From NCBI GenBank assembly GCA_007922305.1, contig ML677333.1, forward strand, positions 21,216,949-21,280,948: 64,000 nucleotides of DNA, given 5' to 3'. How positions within the stretch are numbered: position 1 is the stretch's first letter; the number at the start of each line of letters is the position of its first letter. A program made the translations under genes and the position numbers. The stretch is from Dermatemys mawii (taxonomy: Eukaryota; Chordata; Testudines; Dermatemydidae). A model generated the notes under the pieces. That model was not told where the DNA came from and did no database searches. It was given only the letters and a program-made list of their open reading frames with translations. Shown one piece after another: positions 44,746 through 57,304 of this stretch.

Positions 44746-45073
44746 CAGTGATACTCACACTGTAGTGGCTCAGGTGCCAAATTTATGATCAACATTACCC
44801 AAAAGAGCCACAACAGTATGAATTAATTGTTTCATTTACATTTAATATATATACACACACACACACACAATAATCTTACATCAAAATGACTGAAGTATTA
44901 TTTTATCAACTACAATTGGTTAAAAACATAGCAAAAGCATCCGGATTGGTTAATAACTTAGATTTGTTAATAATTAACTATCACAATGTTTCAGTATCGT
45001 ATGCCGCAGAGAGCCACAGAAGACACATTAAAGATTCACTTGTGATTCGTAGGCCTCAGTCTGAGTATCACTG
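44746..45073. mobile_element. hAT-type MITE with 8-bp TSD
   Basis: The terminal inverted repeats 'cagtgatactcacactg' and 'cagtctgagtatcactg' (one mismatch) lie between tcttaatt (44,738-44,745) and tgttaatt (45,074-45,081), 7 of 8 matching. The interior is AT-rich with a (TA)(CA) tract at 44,847-44,869. The 103-residue plus-strand frame at 44,886-45,197 begins inside the element and runs out past its right end, so it is not a gene. Confidence 0.88.
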
Positions 45074-45199
45074 TGTTAATTCCTTTGACATTTACCTTCA
45101 CCAGTGTGGAATCAGGAGTCAGGCTGAGAGGAGTGAGACAGTCCCAGTTCGTAGCCTCAAGGAGATCAAGGTGGGAAATCCAAAACACAGCGATTGAAA

Positions 45200-45575
45200 G
45201 CAGTTAAAAGCCAAGCCTCTGGTGGGAAAGAAAGAGATATAAGGTCTGCAGAGTGATAGTAGTTTGGCCCACTTAAGTCAAAAGGGAAATGTTAGGCTTT
45301 TGACTTTTAACTTTTGCTATCCTATAGGTATTTTCCTATGGACAAATAAACATTACTTTGTTTGGAAGAAGCTGTCTGGTGTCACAGTCCTATGGCAGGG
45401 CTGAACCCAGCTGGACGTGTTGAGGAAGCTTGGTTGATAAACAGAGGTGTCATATCCTGTTGATTCTATCTCAAAATGGATGAATTGTGGGATTCCACTG
45501 TGTGAAAAGGGCAGATATAGGGTGTCACATGAGGGACCGAGAGACAAATCAAAGGTACAGTTTTCCCTGGAACTA
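45200..45575 (+). mobile_element. Possible LTR 3' part
   Basis: 'acaaataaacattactttgt' (AATAAA near 45,343), followed by 'ggaagaagctgtctggtgtc' + 'acag', resembles an R-U5 tract. The ends are not defined and no target duplication was found. Confidence 0.35.
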
Positions 45576-45824
45576 TGACAGTGATCAAAAAGCAGCCTTT
45601 CATTTGAGTCTCTTTAAAAGAAAGAAAAGACTATAGTGAAAATCAGTCTATTTTTAATAATTTTGCAAGTGAGGGCTCAGGAGTTTAGAAAAGAGAAAGC
45701 TAGAAAAGAGATTTTCAGAACACAAGAATTGTCCGTGTTCTGCTTTAAGATTTCACCTTGCTTTCTAAGAGCCCTTTAGTGCTTGCTTCCATCCACTGCA
45801 GAGTGATTAATTTCAGATATTGTA

Positions 45825-45872
45825 TACCTCTGTGTCTCAGTTTATCCATCAGTAAATCAATATAATTCAAAC
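45825..45872 (+). mobile_element. MIR 3' trace
   Basis: 'cctctgtgtctcagtttatc' + 'catcagtaaatc' corresponds to the MIR stretch 'gcctcagtttccccatctgtaaaat'. Very short. Confidence 0.45.
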
Positions 45873-45881
45873 AAAAACTTA

Positions 45882-46125
45882 GGCTTGGTCTACACTAGGG
45901 GTCGACCTAAGATATGCAACTTCAGTTACATGAATAACGTAGCCGAAGTCGGTGCATCTTAGGCCGACTTGCCTGCCGTCCTCATGGTGGCAACGGTCAG
46001 CAGTGGGTTCCCCCCGTCAACTCCAGCTTGCACCTTTTGGCGAGCTGGAGTTCCGGAGTCAACGGGAGTGCCTTTGGCGATCGATTTATTGCATACCCCC
46101 GATTCAGCGGTGAAGACATACCCCC
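45882..46125. mobile_element. PIF/Harbinger-like MITE, second copy
   Basis: The left end 'ggcttggtctacactaggg', preceded by TTA (45,879-45,881), and the interior 'aacttcagttacatgaataa' and 'cgagctggagttccggagtc' match the element at 18,397-18,681 in order. The right end ('ggtgaagacatacccc') is decayed and its duplication is not clear. The palindrome near 46,080-46,100 seen in the first copy is truncated. Confidence 0.68.
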
Positions 46126-46139
46126 AGTTTCATTGCAGT

Positions 46140-46516
46140 CTAGGTTACTTAAGTGTTAAATCTCCAACACAATCCCTTAAAAGGGATTGCTCAGGGTCGA
46201 TTATGCCCACACACTCAGGGTCCAACTGATTGCTGCATTTGGGGTAGGGAAGGAATTTTCTTCCAGATCAGATTGACAGAGACCCTGGGGATTTTTCTGC
46301 AGCACAGGTCAGGGTCCTTTGCAGGTTTAAACTACTGAAAATGGTGGATTCTCTGTAACTTGAAGTCTTTAATGATTTGAGGACTTCAGTAACTCAGCCA
46401 CATGTTATGAGTCTATCACGGGAGTAGGTGGGCAAGGTTCTGTAGCCTGCAATGTGCAGGAGGTCAGACTAGATGATCATGATGAACCCTTCTGATCTTA
46501 AAGTCCATGAGTCTAA
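46140..46516 (+). mobile_element. CR1-type LINE 3' UTR
   Basis: 'ggaaggaattttcttccag', 'tttgaggacttcagtaactc' and 'aggaggtcagactagatgat' with terminus 'aagtccatgagtctaag' form the 3' UTR of a turtle CR1 subfamily on the plus strand. No ORF2 text remains. Short open frames over it are not genes. Confidence 0.75.
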
Positions 46517-46519
46517 GAC

Positions 46520-49500
46520 CTAAACCTCACAGGATTGGTCCTCCATAAGAACCTGCCTTGCATTGGCAACATTTAAATAATACAATACACACACCATATT
46601 TCTCTGACACTCTTAACACAAAATCTTATTACCAATTTTACTTTTTTTCATTTGCTTTTAATGAATCAGGTGTTCATTTATGTATTATGTACATGGGGAC
46701 CTTGCTGAGTTACGGAGTTTTGTCAGAGTGTGAATTAGAGGAAAGTGGTGTAATGATCTTTGAACTGCTGTGATAAAAGGCAGTAAGACGAGTACAAAAC
46801 ATTAGTATTTAAAACTTGAGGCACTTATATGTGGCTGAATGTTCTGTAGGATATTAAAGAATGGTTTCCATTTTTTACTCCTCTATTGAGTTTAGAAAAA
46901 TCAGTCTCAAGACTGTGGTTATGCTCAGAAACAGTAAGCAAGCAGCTTGCTCGGGATCAACAGAAGGAAAAAGATGGAACAATGAACACTACCTAACTAT
47001 ATAGAAAACTTAATTTTTCAGTCAGCAGAGTTAAAAAAAAAAAAAAGAAAACAGAAGGAATGTGGAAAGACAATATAAAGTGTGATCCTGTAAAGATGGC
47101 TAGTTTCAATAGACCCCAAATTTTTCTCTCTTGAAAAAAATGTTTCTGGGTATACTCATCAAAGGCTGCCTTTATGGGACTCCATCGATTCAAAATTGAC
47201 CTGGAGCTTAGCTTTACATTTTTGATGAAGTTAGATCTAAACCATTTTTAAAAAAAGTCCGTGTGAGAGTTTTTTATTTTACAAATACCCATTCCACTGC
47301 AGTTTCCATAGCACAAAGGATGCAGCACTAAGAATGGAGAAGTGAAACTAACTAAACTAAAGATAATTGATTTAATTGGTTTTCATTGTCCAAGCTGAAA
47401 TAAATGCAAAAAAGTCAATAGTATTTGTTACAGTTCTTTGTGTTAATAAGGTGTTTTTAATAAGATAGGTACAGATATTTTAAAAAATTATATAAATTGA
47501 CAGTGTCCTGGCAATAATGTAGCTTTGGAGGTAGCATACATTTTACAACATTACCAACTTATGGGATTTTATCACAAATCTTACAATGCCTGGGTTTTTT
47601 TATAGCCCCAGTTTCTGAAAATCCCAACCATAGTTTTAAAAAAAGTGTTTCTAGTCCTCATTGTTGCAGTGAAAGGTTTGAAGTTTGAAGCTTAAAGCCC
47701 CCAAAATCAGAAGACAAATAAAAGAACCCAACATATCATTTCATTTCATAATCTCATGATTTTTAAGTCAGTGTCTTGATTCTGAGGGCCTGACTCATGA
47801 GTTTTGAATGCTTTGGGTTGGCAGTACTAAGTTCATTTTTGTCCAGACACTTTAATTTGTGCTTTTCAGAGGTGTCAACTATCAGGTTTATTAGCAGTAA
47901 GACACGTAATTTTCCATACAGCCAATTGTCCCAAACAATTCTTGCATTATTTGTTCATGTGCTCATACTCAGAATAGATAAAAGTGAATGTATTGTCTTT
48001 GGGAAACCATGACAGCACTGGATCGAAAGCTGACAAAACCAATTCATGATTGTCCCTATGGATTGGATTTTAATGGCCCATTTTGATGTACATTTTAATC
48101 ACTACTGTGCTTGTACCTAGATAAAACCAAGAAATAAATAACTTTATATAGTGTATTGCTGTACAGTTTTCATAATTATCTAGCCAAACTATTATTTTTC
48201 TCCTTGAATTATTGCTGAGACGGTAAAAAAACAGAGTTCAAAAACCAGTGCAAATGATTTATGGGGTTCTTAAGCTGACTACTGTAACATTATGAATGTC
48301 TGTGTAATCTGCAAACTCATTTTTCTCCATATTTATCAAATGGATCATTATAGAAAACATAAATTCACATTAAAAATTATAATTGCACTGTTAACAGAAA
48401 TAATGACAAACAAGTGTGATAATTTAGCAATGACCATGAGAAAGAGTTTGAAAACTGAGTTTTATCAATTGGAGATGGGGGCAAGAGGATGAAATAATGA
48501 TAAATAATGAAGATCTTGTTCTATGAATGAGCATTGTATGGGAATTGTCTTTACAGCAACCACAGTCTTTTAATTAATAATGTACATTATTTCTTCAGCT
48601 GAAGCGAATTTCCATTATAGTGCCATCATCCAGAGGCACGGACGCAGTTCTGTCTTACCTACTAGTTTTACTCAAGGATGGTCCCAAAACCTAGAAGGTA
48701 TATCCACTAACGACCGTCTTCTTCTAGGGTGTGCAGACTAGTCAATTCTTGTGATTTTTTTCACAAGATTCTCAGCTAGATCCAAGGGAGGAAAGAAGGA
48801 TCAGAGCTCCCAACCTCCCAAATCTAAGAGGGATGAGGGGACCAAAAGAAAATCAAGAGAGACATGGGGAGATGGAATACAAGAGAAAAAAGAAAACAAA
48901 ATAAGAGGAGGTAGAGAATGGAAGAGATAAAGAAAATGCATCCTGCCAAAACAGCCCACTTTGTGTGCCAGATGGGACATGCAGGGGAAGAGCTTCAGAT
49001 TCAGGTCAAACTTCTCTGAAATCAGGAGAAAAAATAATGGGACTAAAACACAAAAACTCTCATCAACTTTTAATAGGTAACTTTAGAACTCAGATTCTTC
49101 CCAAGTGTAGCTCCACCACTGCTTCTGGTCCCTCCCCCATCCCCACACTGGTTGACATAGTTTTTTATTTCCCATGCCCTGGCTGGAAGAGCTGCAACTG
49201 CATCTTCTGACCTGTGCAAGTCATCCCAGTTCTCCAGCCACTGCAGTTCTGCTGTCCAACCCCACCCTACTTCTCCTGCTTCTGTGAGGCCCTGACCAGT
49301 CTTTCACATCTCTTCATATCCCTCCTTCATGTCCCAAACCTTTGTAAGGCAGTTCTTCTGGATCGAGCCCTTGGCTCCACCCCTTTTTCTTTCTGAAGGA
49401 CCAATGACACTATAAAATGCACTGTCCCCAGGTCCTCTGAACTATTTTACACTACACACCCAGAATGACTCTCGGTTCCTTATTTCTACTGCTTCCTCCT

Positions 49501-50720
49501 TGTTCTCCTGCCGAGAGTAAATTAGGATACAGCCTTCTTGTAATATTTTTTTTTTTGCATACTACAAAGAATTAGAGAAGAAAATGTATTTCCTGGCAGT
49601 AAAGTTATTGAACATTTAGAATCAAGGAATATATATTTGCAAAGAAGCATAGTTTAGAGTTTCTTTGGCTTCTCTTCACTCTGCTATGAATGAATCAGTG
49701 CACAGAGATTAAATTTGGCATTTCAGTATCTCACTGATATTCCATGGAAGCATTCCTAACATTACAATTACTTACATGTGTTCTACATCTGAAATACATT
49801 TCCCAGTGTGGTATCACAATGGCTGTGCTTTCAGAGTAGGTGTCAATGTTCTTTCAATACAATGCAGCAGCAGTACAAAACTGGGATGTTAATCCAGGAA
49901 GAAGATAAATTGTACATCACTATTTTAGTGCAAATCCTGCTTTAGAGGAACCAGCCAGGTGAAAGATGAAGCTTTGCATGTGGCAATGTACAATATGTCC
50001 TGTTATTCAAATGTGAGGAATTGTGCTCTGGAGACAGGAAATAGAGAAGACTTCATCTTTGTGATGCTGGAAATCCTAATCAAATCAATGCTAAGAAATA
50101 AACAATGACCTTATCTGTATAAAAAGCCTGTAGTCTCTCTAATGCCTGTTCTTCACTGAGCTAATGAAATGATTGCAGTATACTAAAAAACAATATATCC
50201 CCTTTCCCTTTCTAAAGTCATCTACATTTTTTACAGTGTAAATAGAAGTCAGTACTAACTTCAAATCAGTCTTTTTTTCCCCTTCTTCTATTTAAATGAA
50301 TAAATTACTGTCTCAGTCAGGTATGCATTTGTGAATATAATTTATTGCTAATTGCTACTGTGGACATAGTAATTATGCTGTTTGGAAATGTGTTTCATTT
50401 GCATGTACATCACTTTAATCAATCTTCCTATTTTTTGTTTGGGAAATCTTGTGTGAATGAAACTGAAAACCACCAAATCAGGGCAGTAGATTTGATAAAT
50501 GGCATGCAAGAGACTTGTATTCCACCTTATCCCATAGACGTAGTTGAAAATCAGGGAATGCAAAGTCTTTTTGATAAGGACTACTGCTTTTTTCCTTGCT
50601 GCTCCAAGAACAGACTTAGGCACGCCCAACTACCCTCCTGTTGCTTACATCCAAGTTCCCAAGATGTTGACCTATTAATCTGTCCCTGCGAGGAGAAAGG
50701 ATGGAACCTGCCTGAGTAGA
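46520..50720. other. No recognisable feature
   Basis: 4.2 kb, mostly AT-rich, with a moderately GC-rich tract at 49,080-49,400. The frames (e.g. 124 residues at 50,345-50,719, whose start lies in AT-rich sequence) show no family signature. I looked for a splice-bounded exon here and found none that was convincing. Confidence 0.4.
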
Positions 50721-50727
50721 ATTGCCT

Positions 50728-51940
50728 GGGTTAACCAAGGATCTCCCCTGTGTCTTTCAGGAAACTCCCCAGAAGAGATTTGACTTGTTCACCCCTGGGA
50801 GAACATGGATACAGCCCTCTGGTCAAAACATTGACACCCAGGCAATACTTTTCCAAAACAAAGTATTTTCTTTATTTAGTATAACCAACCTTTCCTAATA
50901 CAATTAATCTAAACCTAAATTAAAACATAAACATAAATCCCTTAGCAGAGGTATACAAGCTAAAGTACCCAAATTGTAATGTTATACAGCTGGAATGGCT
51001 TAAGTGATTATGTTCTGCACACGGTGATCAGTCATATGTAGGACAGTGCCAGCCATCTTAATAAACTCTAAACTTTACACATGGTAACATAAACATACGC
51101 ACTACAGACACTCATCTTCATTATCCCAACCATACACATTCATTAACCCTACTTCTATTCTTTATTCTACACTATACCTAGCATGCTTACTCTCCGTAGG
51201 TTATTCCTCCTCTGTTTTGTCAGGGTCCTTCTGCTCTGCACTAGAAGCACTGCTGCAGTTCTTCTGATGTTCTTTTGATTCTTCTTCTTTATCTCCTGCT
51301 CCTGACATGACTGACTTTTCTCTGTCTTTTATGCAATTTTTGGCTTGTTCTGATTCACTTGTTTCCCAATCCTATTATTAGCATACCTATCCTCTAATCA
51401 CCTTCAGACCCCTCTCTGATTGGTCCATCACAACTGCTAAATGTAACTGTTAATCAAAGCTGTTACCCAACAAGTTTTAGTATTATGGTATATTTACTAG
51501 TATGGGATGGTGACCCTAACCTAGTTTTGGACTGAGCATGCCTGACTGACCTATCCTTGCAGCACTGGAGTGACCTTTACTTGACCTCAGTCCATATTTG
51601 CCTACCACCACTCTAGCCATAGGCCAAAGCTGCCGTTTCTCTGTCCTTGGCTGTGTGCCACCATTGTATGCACACTTAAATTACCAAATGCTTGAACTAT
51701 AAAGCATCTTCTTATTTTGTTAATATATGCTTAATTATTAACATATGGACCTTAATGTTATGGTTTATCACTGCCACCCTATTTCTTACCAATTTAGTTA
51801 ATTTTAGTTCAGTTCTTCTCATTTTCAGTTAATGGTGGCAAAGCAATATTTTCCATTTTATGCATAAGAAACAAAATAGAGCAACTCAAAACCCTTCCTA
51901 TCATCCTGCCTTTAATTGGTGTAACAGAGTTGTAGAATCC
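50728..51940 (-). mobile_element. LTR-like element, minus strand
   Basis: Read on the minus strand it contains a TATA-like 'gcataaaagac' (about 51,327-51,337) and AATAAA (about 50,871-50,876) at LTR-like spacing. An AT-rich U3 extends to roughly 51,790-51,940, and a short U5 ends near 'gttaacccaggcaa' (50,728). The 5' boundary and the target duplication are not fixed, so both ends are approximate. No protein domains are visible. Confidence 0.5.
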
Positions 51941-51944
51941 CTAT

Positions 51945-54335
51945 GGCAGAGACTGAAAACCCCGGTTGTTCCAGGAACAGCAAATATTTTGTTCCATTAT
52001 TAACTGTAGTAATTGCATATATTTATGTATAGTGAGGAAGAGCAGCAGACTGTATTTGTCTACATTTGGGGAACCTTTACGCTGCTCGCCTGCTTTAGTA
52101 TCAGTTCATATCACTTATTGTGGGAAAATAATGATGGAAGTGGAGCATGTGGATCATGATTTATGAGTTCATTGTAGCCTGAAATTCTGTGGTTTCAACT
52201 AACAAAGTTTTACTCAAAACTTCACACAGTAGAGTTGTAAGAAGGTGACAAACTACCTTATTTTCACCTCATGTAGGTGTAGTTGCAAGGAAGTAAACAC
52301 ATGCCCATGTTGCATTTATCTATTCATGTATTACAACAAACTAGCGCTGATTTATCCTGTGACAAATGCATTATGTGCATTGCCTGCAGAGTACCAATTT
52401 TTACAGTCATTTTTCCCAGAGTCCAAGTGCATGTTCACACATGTTTCATAAGTAACAATCTACGTCCATGTTTTTATTTATTTTATTTTATGTAAACAAA
52501 CAATTACTCATGCCCCAGATCCACCAAAGGATTTAGGTGCCTAACTTGGGGGAAGGTGAGTGTTAGCACCTGTGTATAATCTGTAACACATAAATGGTCA
52601 AGGGGTCATGAACAGGTACTGAAAGTATTCATGACCATGGTCCCTTTCTTATGAGAGAGGAGATCTAAAATCTTTTTTTCTGTTGTAACTCAGATGGTAA
52701 AGGTTGAAAACCACTGATCTAACATGCATTTAGAATATTATGTGTAGTGTGCGGTGTCTCCGTGTGACATTTGGAAAGCCATATTTTCTAGGGCAGGAAT
52801 CATGTTTTCTTTGTTCTTATATAGCATTGAGCATGTTATCGGTGCTCAGTAAATTTCTCTCATTTGGACGTTTATATATTATCACAGTCAGGAATGTTTT
52901 CCTTCTACCTTCCAGTGGCAGAAGCTGTGTGTCAGCCTATCCAGCAGAAGATATAATTTTCTCACCACAACTTTTCTTTTAAAGAATAAACTACTATACT
53001 GCAGGAGCTCCATCAAAAATATTCAAGTTACATCAGCTTTTTTGTATGTTTGTTACAAACAGGAAGGAAAATCCTTTTCCAGGCTGAGTTTATTTAAAAC
53101 TCGTATAGCACATTTCTAATAAATTTACTCAGATCCTTGAGCAACCCTTCTCTGGGTAAAAATAAAGAATAAATTCATTTCAGAAAAACCAAGCGAACTC
53201 AAGAAAACAATCATGTGCACATAGGGGAGTAAACTAGCCACTAAGCTTTTCTCCTCCAATTCCTTCTCCAACACCTTCTCTTCTTCTCTTTTAAAGGAAA
53301 GCACAGAACTCCCCTGCTTTACTGTCCTGGGGAACATGCAGCTGCTTACTTTTATCTCACAATTTGGGTGTGAGGGTGAGAGTTGTGAACTGGGATGGGA
53401 TACTATTGATTCATGAGGGTTTGCTGTATGACCAAAAAGCATGACCACCCCATTCCATGTATCAACGTTAATGCATTAGGTAGGAAGACTTTTTTGGCTA
53501 ATCAAATATATTTTACCTTTGTCTTCCTAATACAAAAAGAGGCCTTGCTAATCTTGTCCAATAGTCATGATTTATTGACCCTGTTTTACAAAGCAGAGCT
53601 TAGGTTCAATTCCATCTATAGACCTAAATATGAACGCAGGTGTTTCAGTTATGGAACATCTTTCATAAGTTACTGAATGTGTCTGTGTTAAAAATATAGA
53701 ATTGTACTGCTGGAGGAAGGATACTGCTCCAGGAAGCTACAATTCTAGATTCTTGTCCTGCTAGTGGGAAAAAGCCTGACGGATTTGCTGTGTTGGTATC
53801 ATTGTCTACTTTCCCTCAAAGTGAATTCTCCTGGGATACGGGAGTAATTTACACTTCCCTGCTCCTGCAGTAGTATATAAGGTCATCTTCTTTTGAACGT
53901 ATATCTTTAAAGAATCATTTTTTTTAACATTTGTAAGAAAGACAAATATTATTATGGACTAAGAATTCATATGTACAACCTCAGGACACATGTTCACATC
54001 CAAGGAATAAACCTCTGAAAACAGTTGTTTGTAAACTTTGTAAAGGAATTACTTGCTAAACCCAACCTGACTATAGTGTAGCATGATTAAAGTTGTTATA
54101 ACAAAGCAAGTGAACTTGTTAAAGTGCACAAGAGTTTCATATTTACATACTGCTTTTTCTGTCTCATACTGATCCAAATTTATACATACTACCTAATGTA
54201 ACATTGAGTTTTATATCTTTGCTCCCTGTGACAAATTTTATATTAATGATATGTGATCGTGGTGCCAATTAAAAGTTTTGACTGTAGTGCCAAATAAATT
54301 AGTGTTAAAGATTTTTTTTTTCCATTGTTTTAATT
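51945..54335. other. Mostly unrecognised sequence
   Basis: AT-rich 2.4 kb. At 52,702-52,716, 'ggttgaaaaccactg' resembles a Charlie-type hAT right end, but no matching left end was found. The frames at 52.2-52.5 and 53.1-53.7 kb are chance-like. Confidence 0.35.
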
Positions 54336-54339
54336 TCAG

Positions 54340-54372
54340 GTTTGGATTCTCTAACAGGGCATGCATTTCCAG
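54340..54372 (+). other. Candidate 33-nt microexon (unproven)
   Basis: A strong acceptor is visible: the run of nine or more T residues and 'ccattgttttaatttcag' end at 54,339. After 33 nt comes a good donor, 'cag|gtaaag' (54,370-54,378). Thirty-three nucleotides keep frame. Two of the three frames are open (one reads FGFSNRACIS, the other LDSLTGHAFP). No gene is otherwise seen within the window, so this would have to be an internal exon of a large flanking gene. The signals alone can arise by chance in 64 kb of AT-rich DNA. Confidence 0.2.
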
Positions 54373-54379
54373 GTAAAGT

Positions 54380-56025
54380 TACAGTTAGATATTGTGTAAT
54401 GTTGTGTATGTTTTATATTTATTTTGTTTATATGCTTTTCTCTTTGTTTTTTGTCAAATTGTATGGTTACCCCACATGCCATTTCATGTAAAAGCTATGC
54501 CTTAAGATTTTTAGTCCAGATACATGAAGAGGAGATACTAATATCACTGTTAAAAAAATATAAGTGAAAATCTGTTTGCAATGGGAACAACACCATCTTT
54601 CAAAATTAAAACCAAATCAAAGAAAAAAAAATTGTGAAACTAAAAATTGCCAATCCAAATTAGAATAATTGAAATGAGTTCAAAGCGGAGCTCAGTTTAA
54701 TAATCTGGTAACATTAACAAGCCTATGCCTGGATAATGATTTAAGAAGTGTCAGATTCTGTTTCCTCCCTGCTGAAGTTTTGAATAGTCATGGGACCAAA
54801 TATCCACGACTACTCAAAATTTCCCTTTATTGGATCAATGAGTCAAATAAAATGAAACAGGCGGTGAAATCCAAGACCTAACGTGTTAAATATCCAAGGA
54901 GTTGTTAACCCAAAGGTAGAGATTATATTTCTCCATTTTGTTAGAACAATCTTGGTCTTTCATATAGTATCCAAGTGCCTGAATGTCTTTTGGGACACTA
55001 CAAGTTTATCTTTGTGTTCATGCAATCAACAAATTAAATAACTACAGAAGGGGGAAGGTTTTGTGCTGGGCTTCTCAGATGCTCATGTGGGGGCCAGATT
55101 CTGCCATGCTTATTCATTAAGTACTTTATGAGTAGTCCCACTGATATAAATGAGAATACATGGAGTAATGTACCCCAGTCGATCTAAGGGTTCTGTAAAT
55201 CTGTTTCTTAAGATAGGAATAAAATCACTGCTGAGTCAGAAGTTGGCAGAAGTAGCATCAGTAAACATTCATTAAAAACAACAAAAAACAGTCTTTTTAG
55301 TTTGAAAATATGGCCACTTTAACAGAAGATTACTCAAGCTGACTAACAGTAGGGCTTAAGTATTATTTTCATATATCCTGTGCATAGTCAATGCAGATTG
55401 ATAGTATCTGTGTCCATGAGGAGTAAAAGCCTGGAAACGGAGATTTGATTTATATAGGCTCCAAATGGAAATCTACTTAACTCAGCGAAACCATTTCCTG
55501 AGTCTTCAGTGCTGCTGGATATTGCTCAGTTGGCTGCTACTTCTTCACCATAGCTTAGTTTAGCCAAGGCACCAGCTTTTGGTCTGTGAGCATTTGTTAT
55601 GGAAGGAGATTTCATTCCCTTGCAAATGCAGCAAATAGCCTGTCCCCTGTACACACACAATTTTTCTGGCAGAATTGGGGCACTTACTTTCCTCAGAGAG
55701 ATTTATCTCTAGTGTGGGATGTTTTACAGTGCCCCCTTAGTGAGGACTGTATGCTTATCTTTGGTCATTAGTTATTAATTGGCTCCTACTGTGGTAGTTC
55801 AGCATGCCAAATGTGTAATTATGTTAGCTTTGCTGACTTAGGCCCTTGTCCTGTTTACACTCATATAGATTCTCACTGACTTCATAGGGATACTGTTGGG
55901 ATGTAAGGGTCTAAAGCTGTGGATCTTTAAGTGGATTCACACACCTAGCATAAAATCACTATCTTATATGGACATGTTAGTTATGAGATTTAAGGCTCTT
56001 CATTGAGGGAAATGCTAACCACCTA
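54380..56025. other. No recognisable feature
   Basis: AT-rich 1.6 kb. No repeat or exon was recognised beyond a weak trace of the 'ccagattctgcc' type motif near 55,095. Confidence 0.4.
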
Positions 56026-56029
56026 AAAT

Positions 56030-56225
56030 ATATGGGTCTTTGTATTATTTTTGTTGCTCTCCCCTAGACTGTCTCCAATTTGTCCACATCTTTCTTAAAG
56101 TGAAGTGCCCGAAACAGGATGCAAAATTCCAGCTGAGGCCTCACCTGTGCGGAGCAGAATTGAACAGTCACTTCCTATGTCTTCCTGACAGTACACACAA
56201 GAATTATGTTAGCCTTTTTTGCAAC
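56030..56225 (-). mobile_element. CR1 LINE, part 1 (broken by later insertions)
   Basis: Plus-strand text 'tttttgttgctctcccctag', 'tccaatttgtccacatcttt' and 'attccagctgaggcctcacc' is the complement of CR1 ORF2 coding sequence (the C-terminal region after RT). It stops at 56,225 after 'ttttttgcaacag'. Confidence 0.85.
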
Positions 56226-56572
56226 AGGAAAAGCTGTTGCAGCAAGAGAGGGCTGGGAGAGTCCTCTTTCTCCTTGGTGCAACCCCAGGGCAGCCTGAAC
56301 CCCAAGCCCCTCATCCCCAGCCCCACCCTATAGCCCACACCCCAATCCTCTGCCCCATCCTTGAGCCTCCTCCTAAACCCCTCATCCCCATCCCCACCCC
56401 AGAGGCCACACCCCCAGCCAGAGCCCTCATCCCCCAACTCTTTGCACTAACCCTGAACCTCCTCCCACACTTCAAACCCCTCAGCCCCACCCCCACCACA
56501 TGCCACCTCCATATTGGTGCATGTAACAAAATTCTGCACAGGGATGTAAAAACATAGAGGGAACACTGGATG
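56226..56572. repeat. C-rich interspersed repeat, copy 2
   Basis: Same order as 1-375: 'gagagtcctctttctcc', repeated 'aaacccctcatccccagc'-type units, then 'ctccatattggtgcatgtaa' and 'agagggaacactgg'. In this copy the palindromic tail is reduced to one arm. It lies between two CR1 pieces of opposite orientation. Three overlapping open frames on both strands are made of these C-rich units (Pro/Gly-rich) and are not genes. Confidence 0.78.
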
Positions 56573-56574
56573 CA

Positions 56575-56762
56575 ACTCCATATTCTGGATGTCCCTAGCC
56601 TCTGACTGCCAGAAGTTGGGAATGGGTGAGGGCGGATGGATCACTTGATGATTATCTGTTCCATTCATTCTCTCTGGGGCGCCTGGTATTGGCCACTGTC
56701 CAAAGACGGGATACTGGGCTATATGGCCATTGGTCTGACCCAGTATGGCCACTCTTATGATT
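56575..56762 (+). mobile_element. CR1 LINE 3' UTR fragment, plus strand
   Basis: 'gatggatcacttgatgatta', 'ttggccactgtccaaagac' and 'ggtctgacccagtatggcca' + 'ctcttatg' form the 3' UTR and terminus of the same subfamily as 9,958-10,597. It lies in opposite orientation to the CR1 on both sides. Confidence 0.85.
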
Positions 56763-56769
56763 TTTTTCT

Positions 56770-57300
56770 GCAGCATGGCCACCTAACATGTTATTCTCCA
56801 TTTTGCATGTGTACATTTGATTTTTTTCTCTTATTTTACACTTATCTTTATTTAATTCTCCAGTTTATCAAGGTCATTTTGAATTCTAATCCTGTCCATC
56901 AAAGTGCTTTCACCCCTCCCAGCTTGGGATCATCTGCAAATTTTATAAGTATACACTCATTATCCAAGCCACTAATGAATTGAATAGTACTGGAGCCAGG
57001 ACAGCTGCTTGTAGGACCCGATTAAATATGGCCTTGCAGATTGAAAGCAAACCATTGATAACTCTCTCTGAGTACTGTTGTTCAATCGGCAATGCATCCA
57101 CGTTACAGTAATTTCATATAGACCACATTCCCCTAGTTTATTTCTGAGACTGTCATGTGGGATAGCGTCAAAAGACTTATTAAACTCAAGATATATCACT
57201 ATTCCAGCTGCTCTCCCCATCTATCCTCTAGGCCAGTAACCCTGTCAAAGAAGGGAATGAGGTGGGTTTTTTTTGGAATGACTTGTTCTTGACAAATCCC
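56770..57300 (-). mobile_element. CR1 LINE, part 2
   Basis: This continues the minus-strand CR1 of 56,030-56,225. Plus-strand 'catctgcaaattttataagt', 'tagtttatttctgagactgt' and 'caagatatatcactattcca' are CR1 ORF2 text. The minus strand reads VIYLEFNKSFDAIPHDSLRN near 57,180, which is RT palm motif A with the catalytic Asp changed to Glu (family LDFSKAFD). The end at about 57,300 ('gttcttgacaaatccc') is more 5' in CR1. Confidence 0.88.
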
Positions 57301-57304
57301 CTCT

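Noticed and set aside
44886..45197. 103-residue plus-strand frame
   Set aside because: It starts inside a hAT MITE (44,746-45,073) and crosses its right boundary, so it cannot be an old gene.
50345..50719. 124-residue plus-strand frame with many Cys residues
   Set aside because: No splice-like borders, no domain, and an overlapping 93-residue frame on the other strand; composition fits chance.
52702..52716. Charlie-type hAT right end 'ggttgaaaaccactg'
   Set aside because: No matching left end or 8-bp duplication was found upstream; kept only as a remark.
56204..56557. Pro- and Gly-rich open frames on both strands
   Set aside because: They are translations of the C-rich repeat units; the same text recurs at 1-375.
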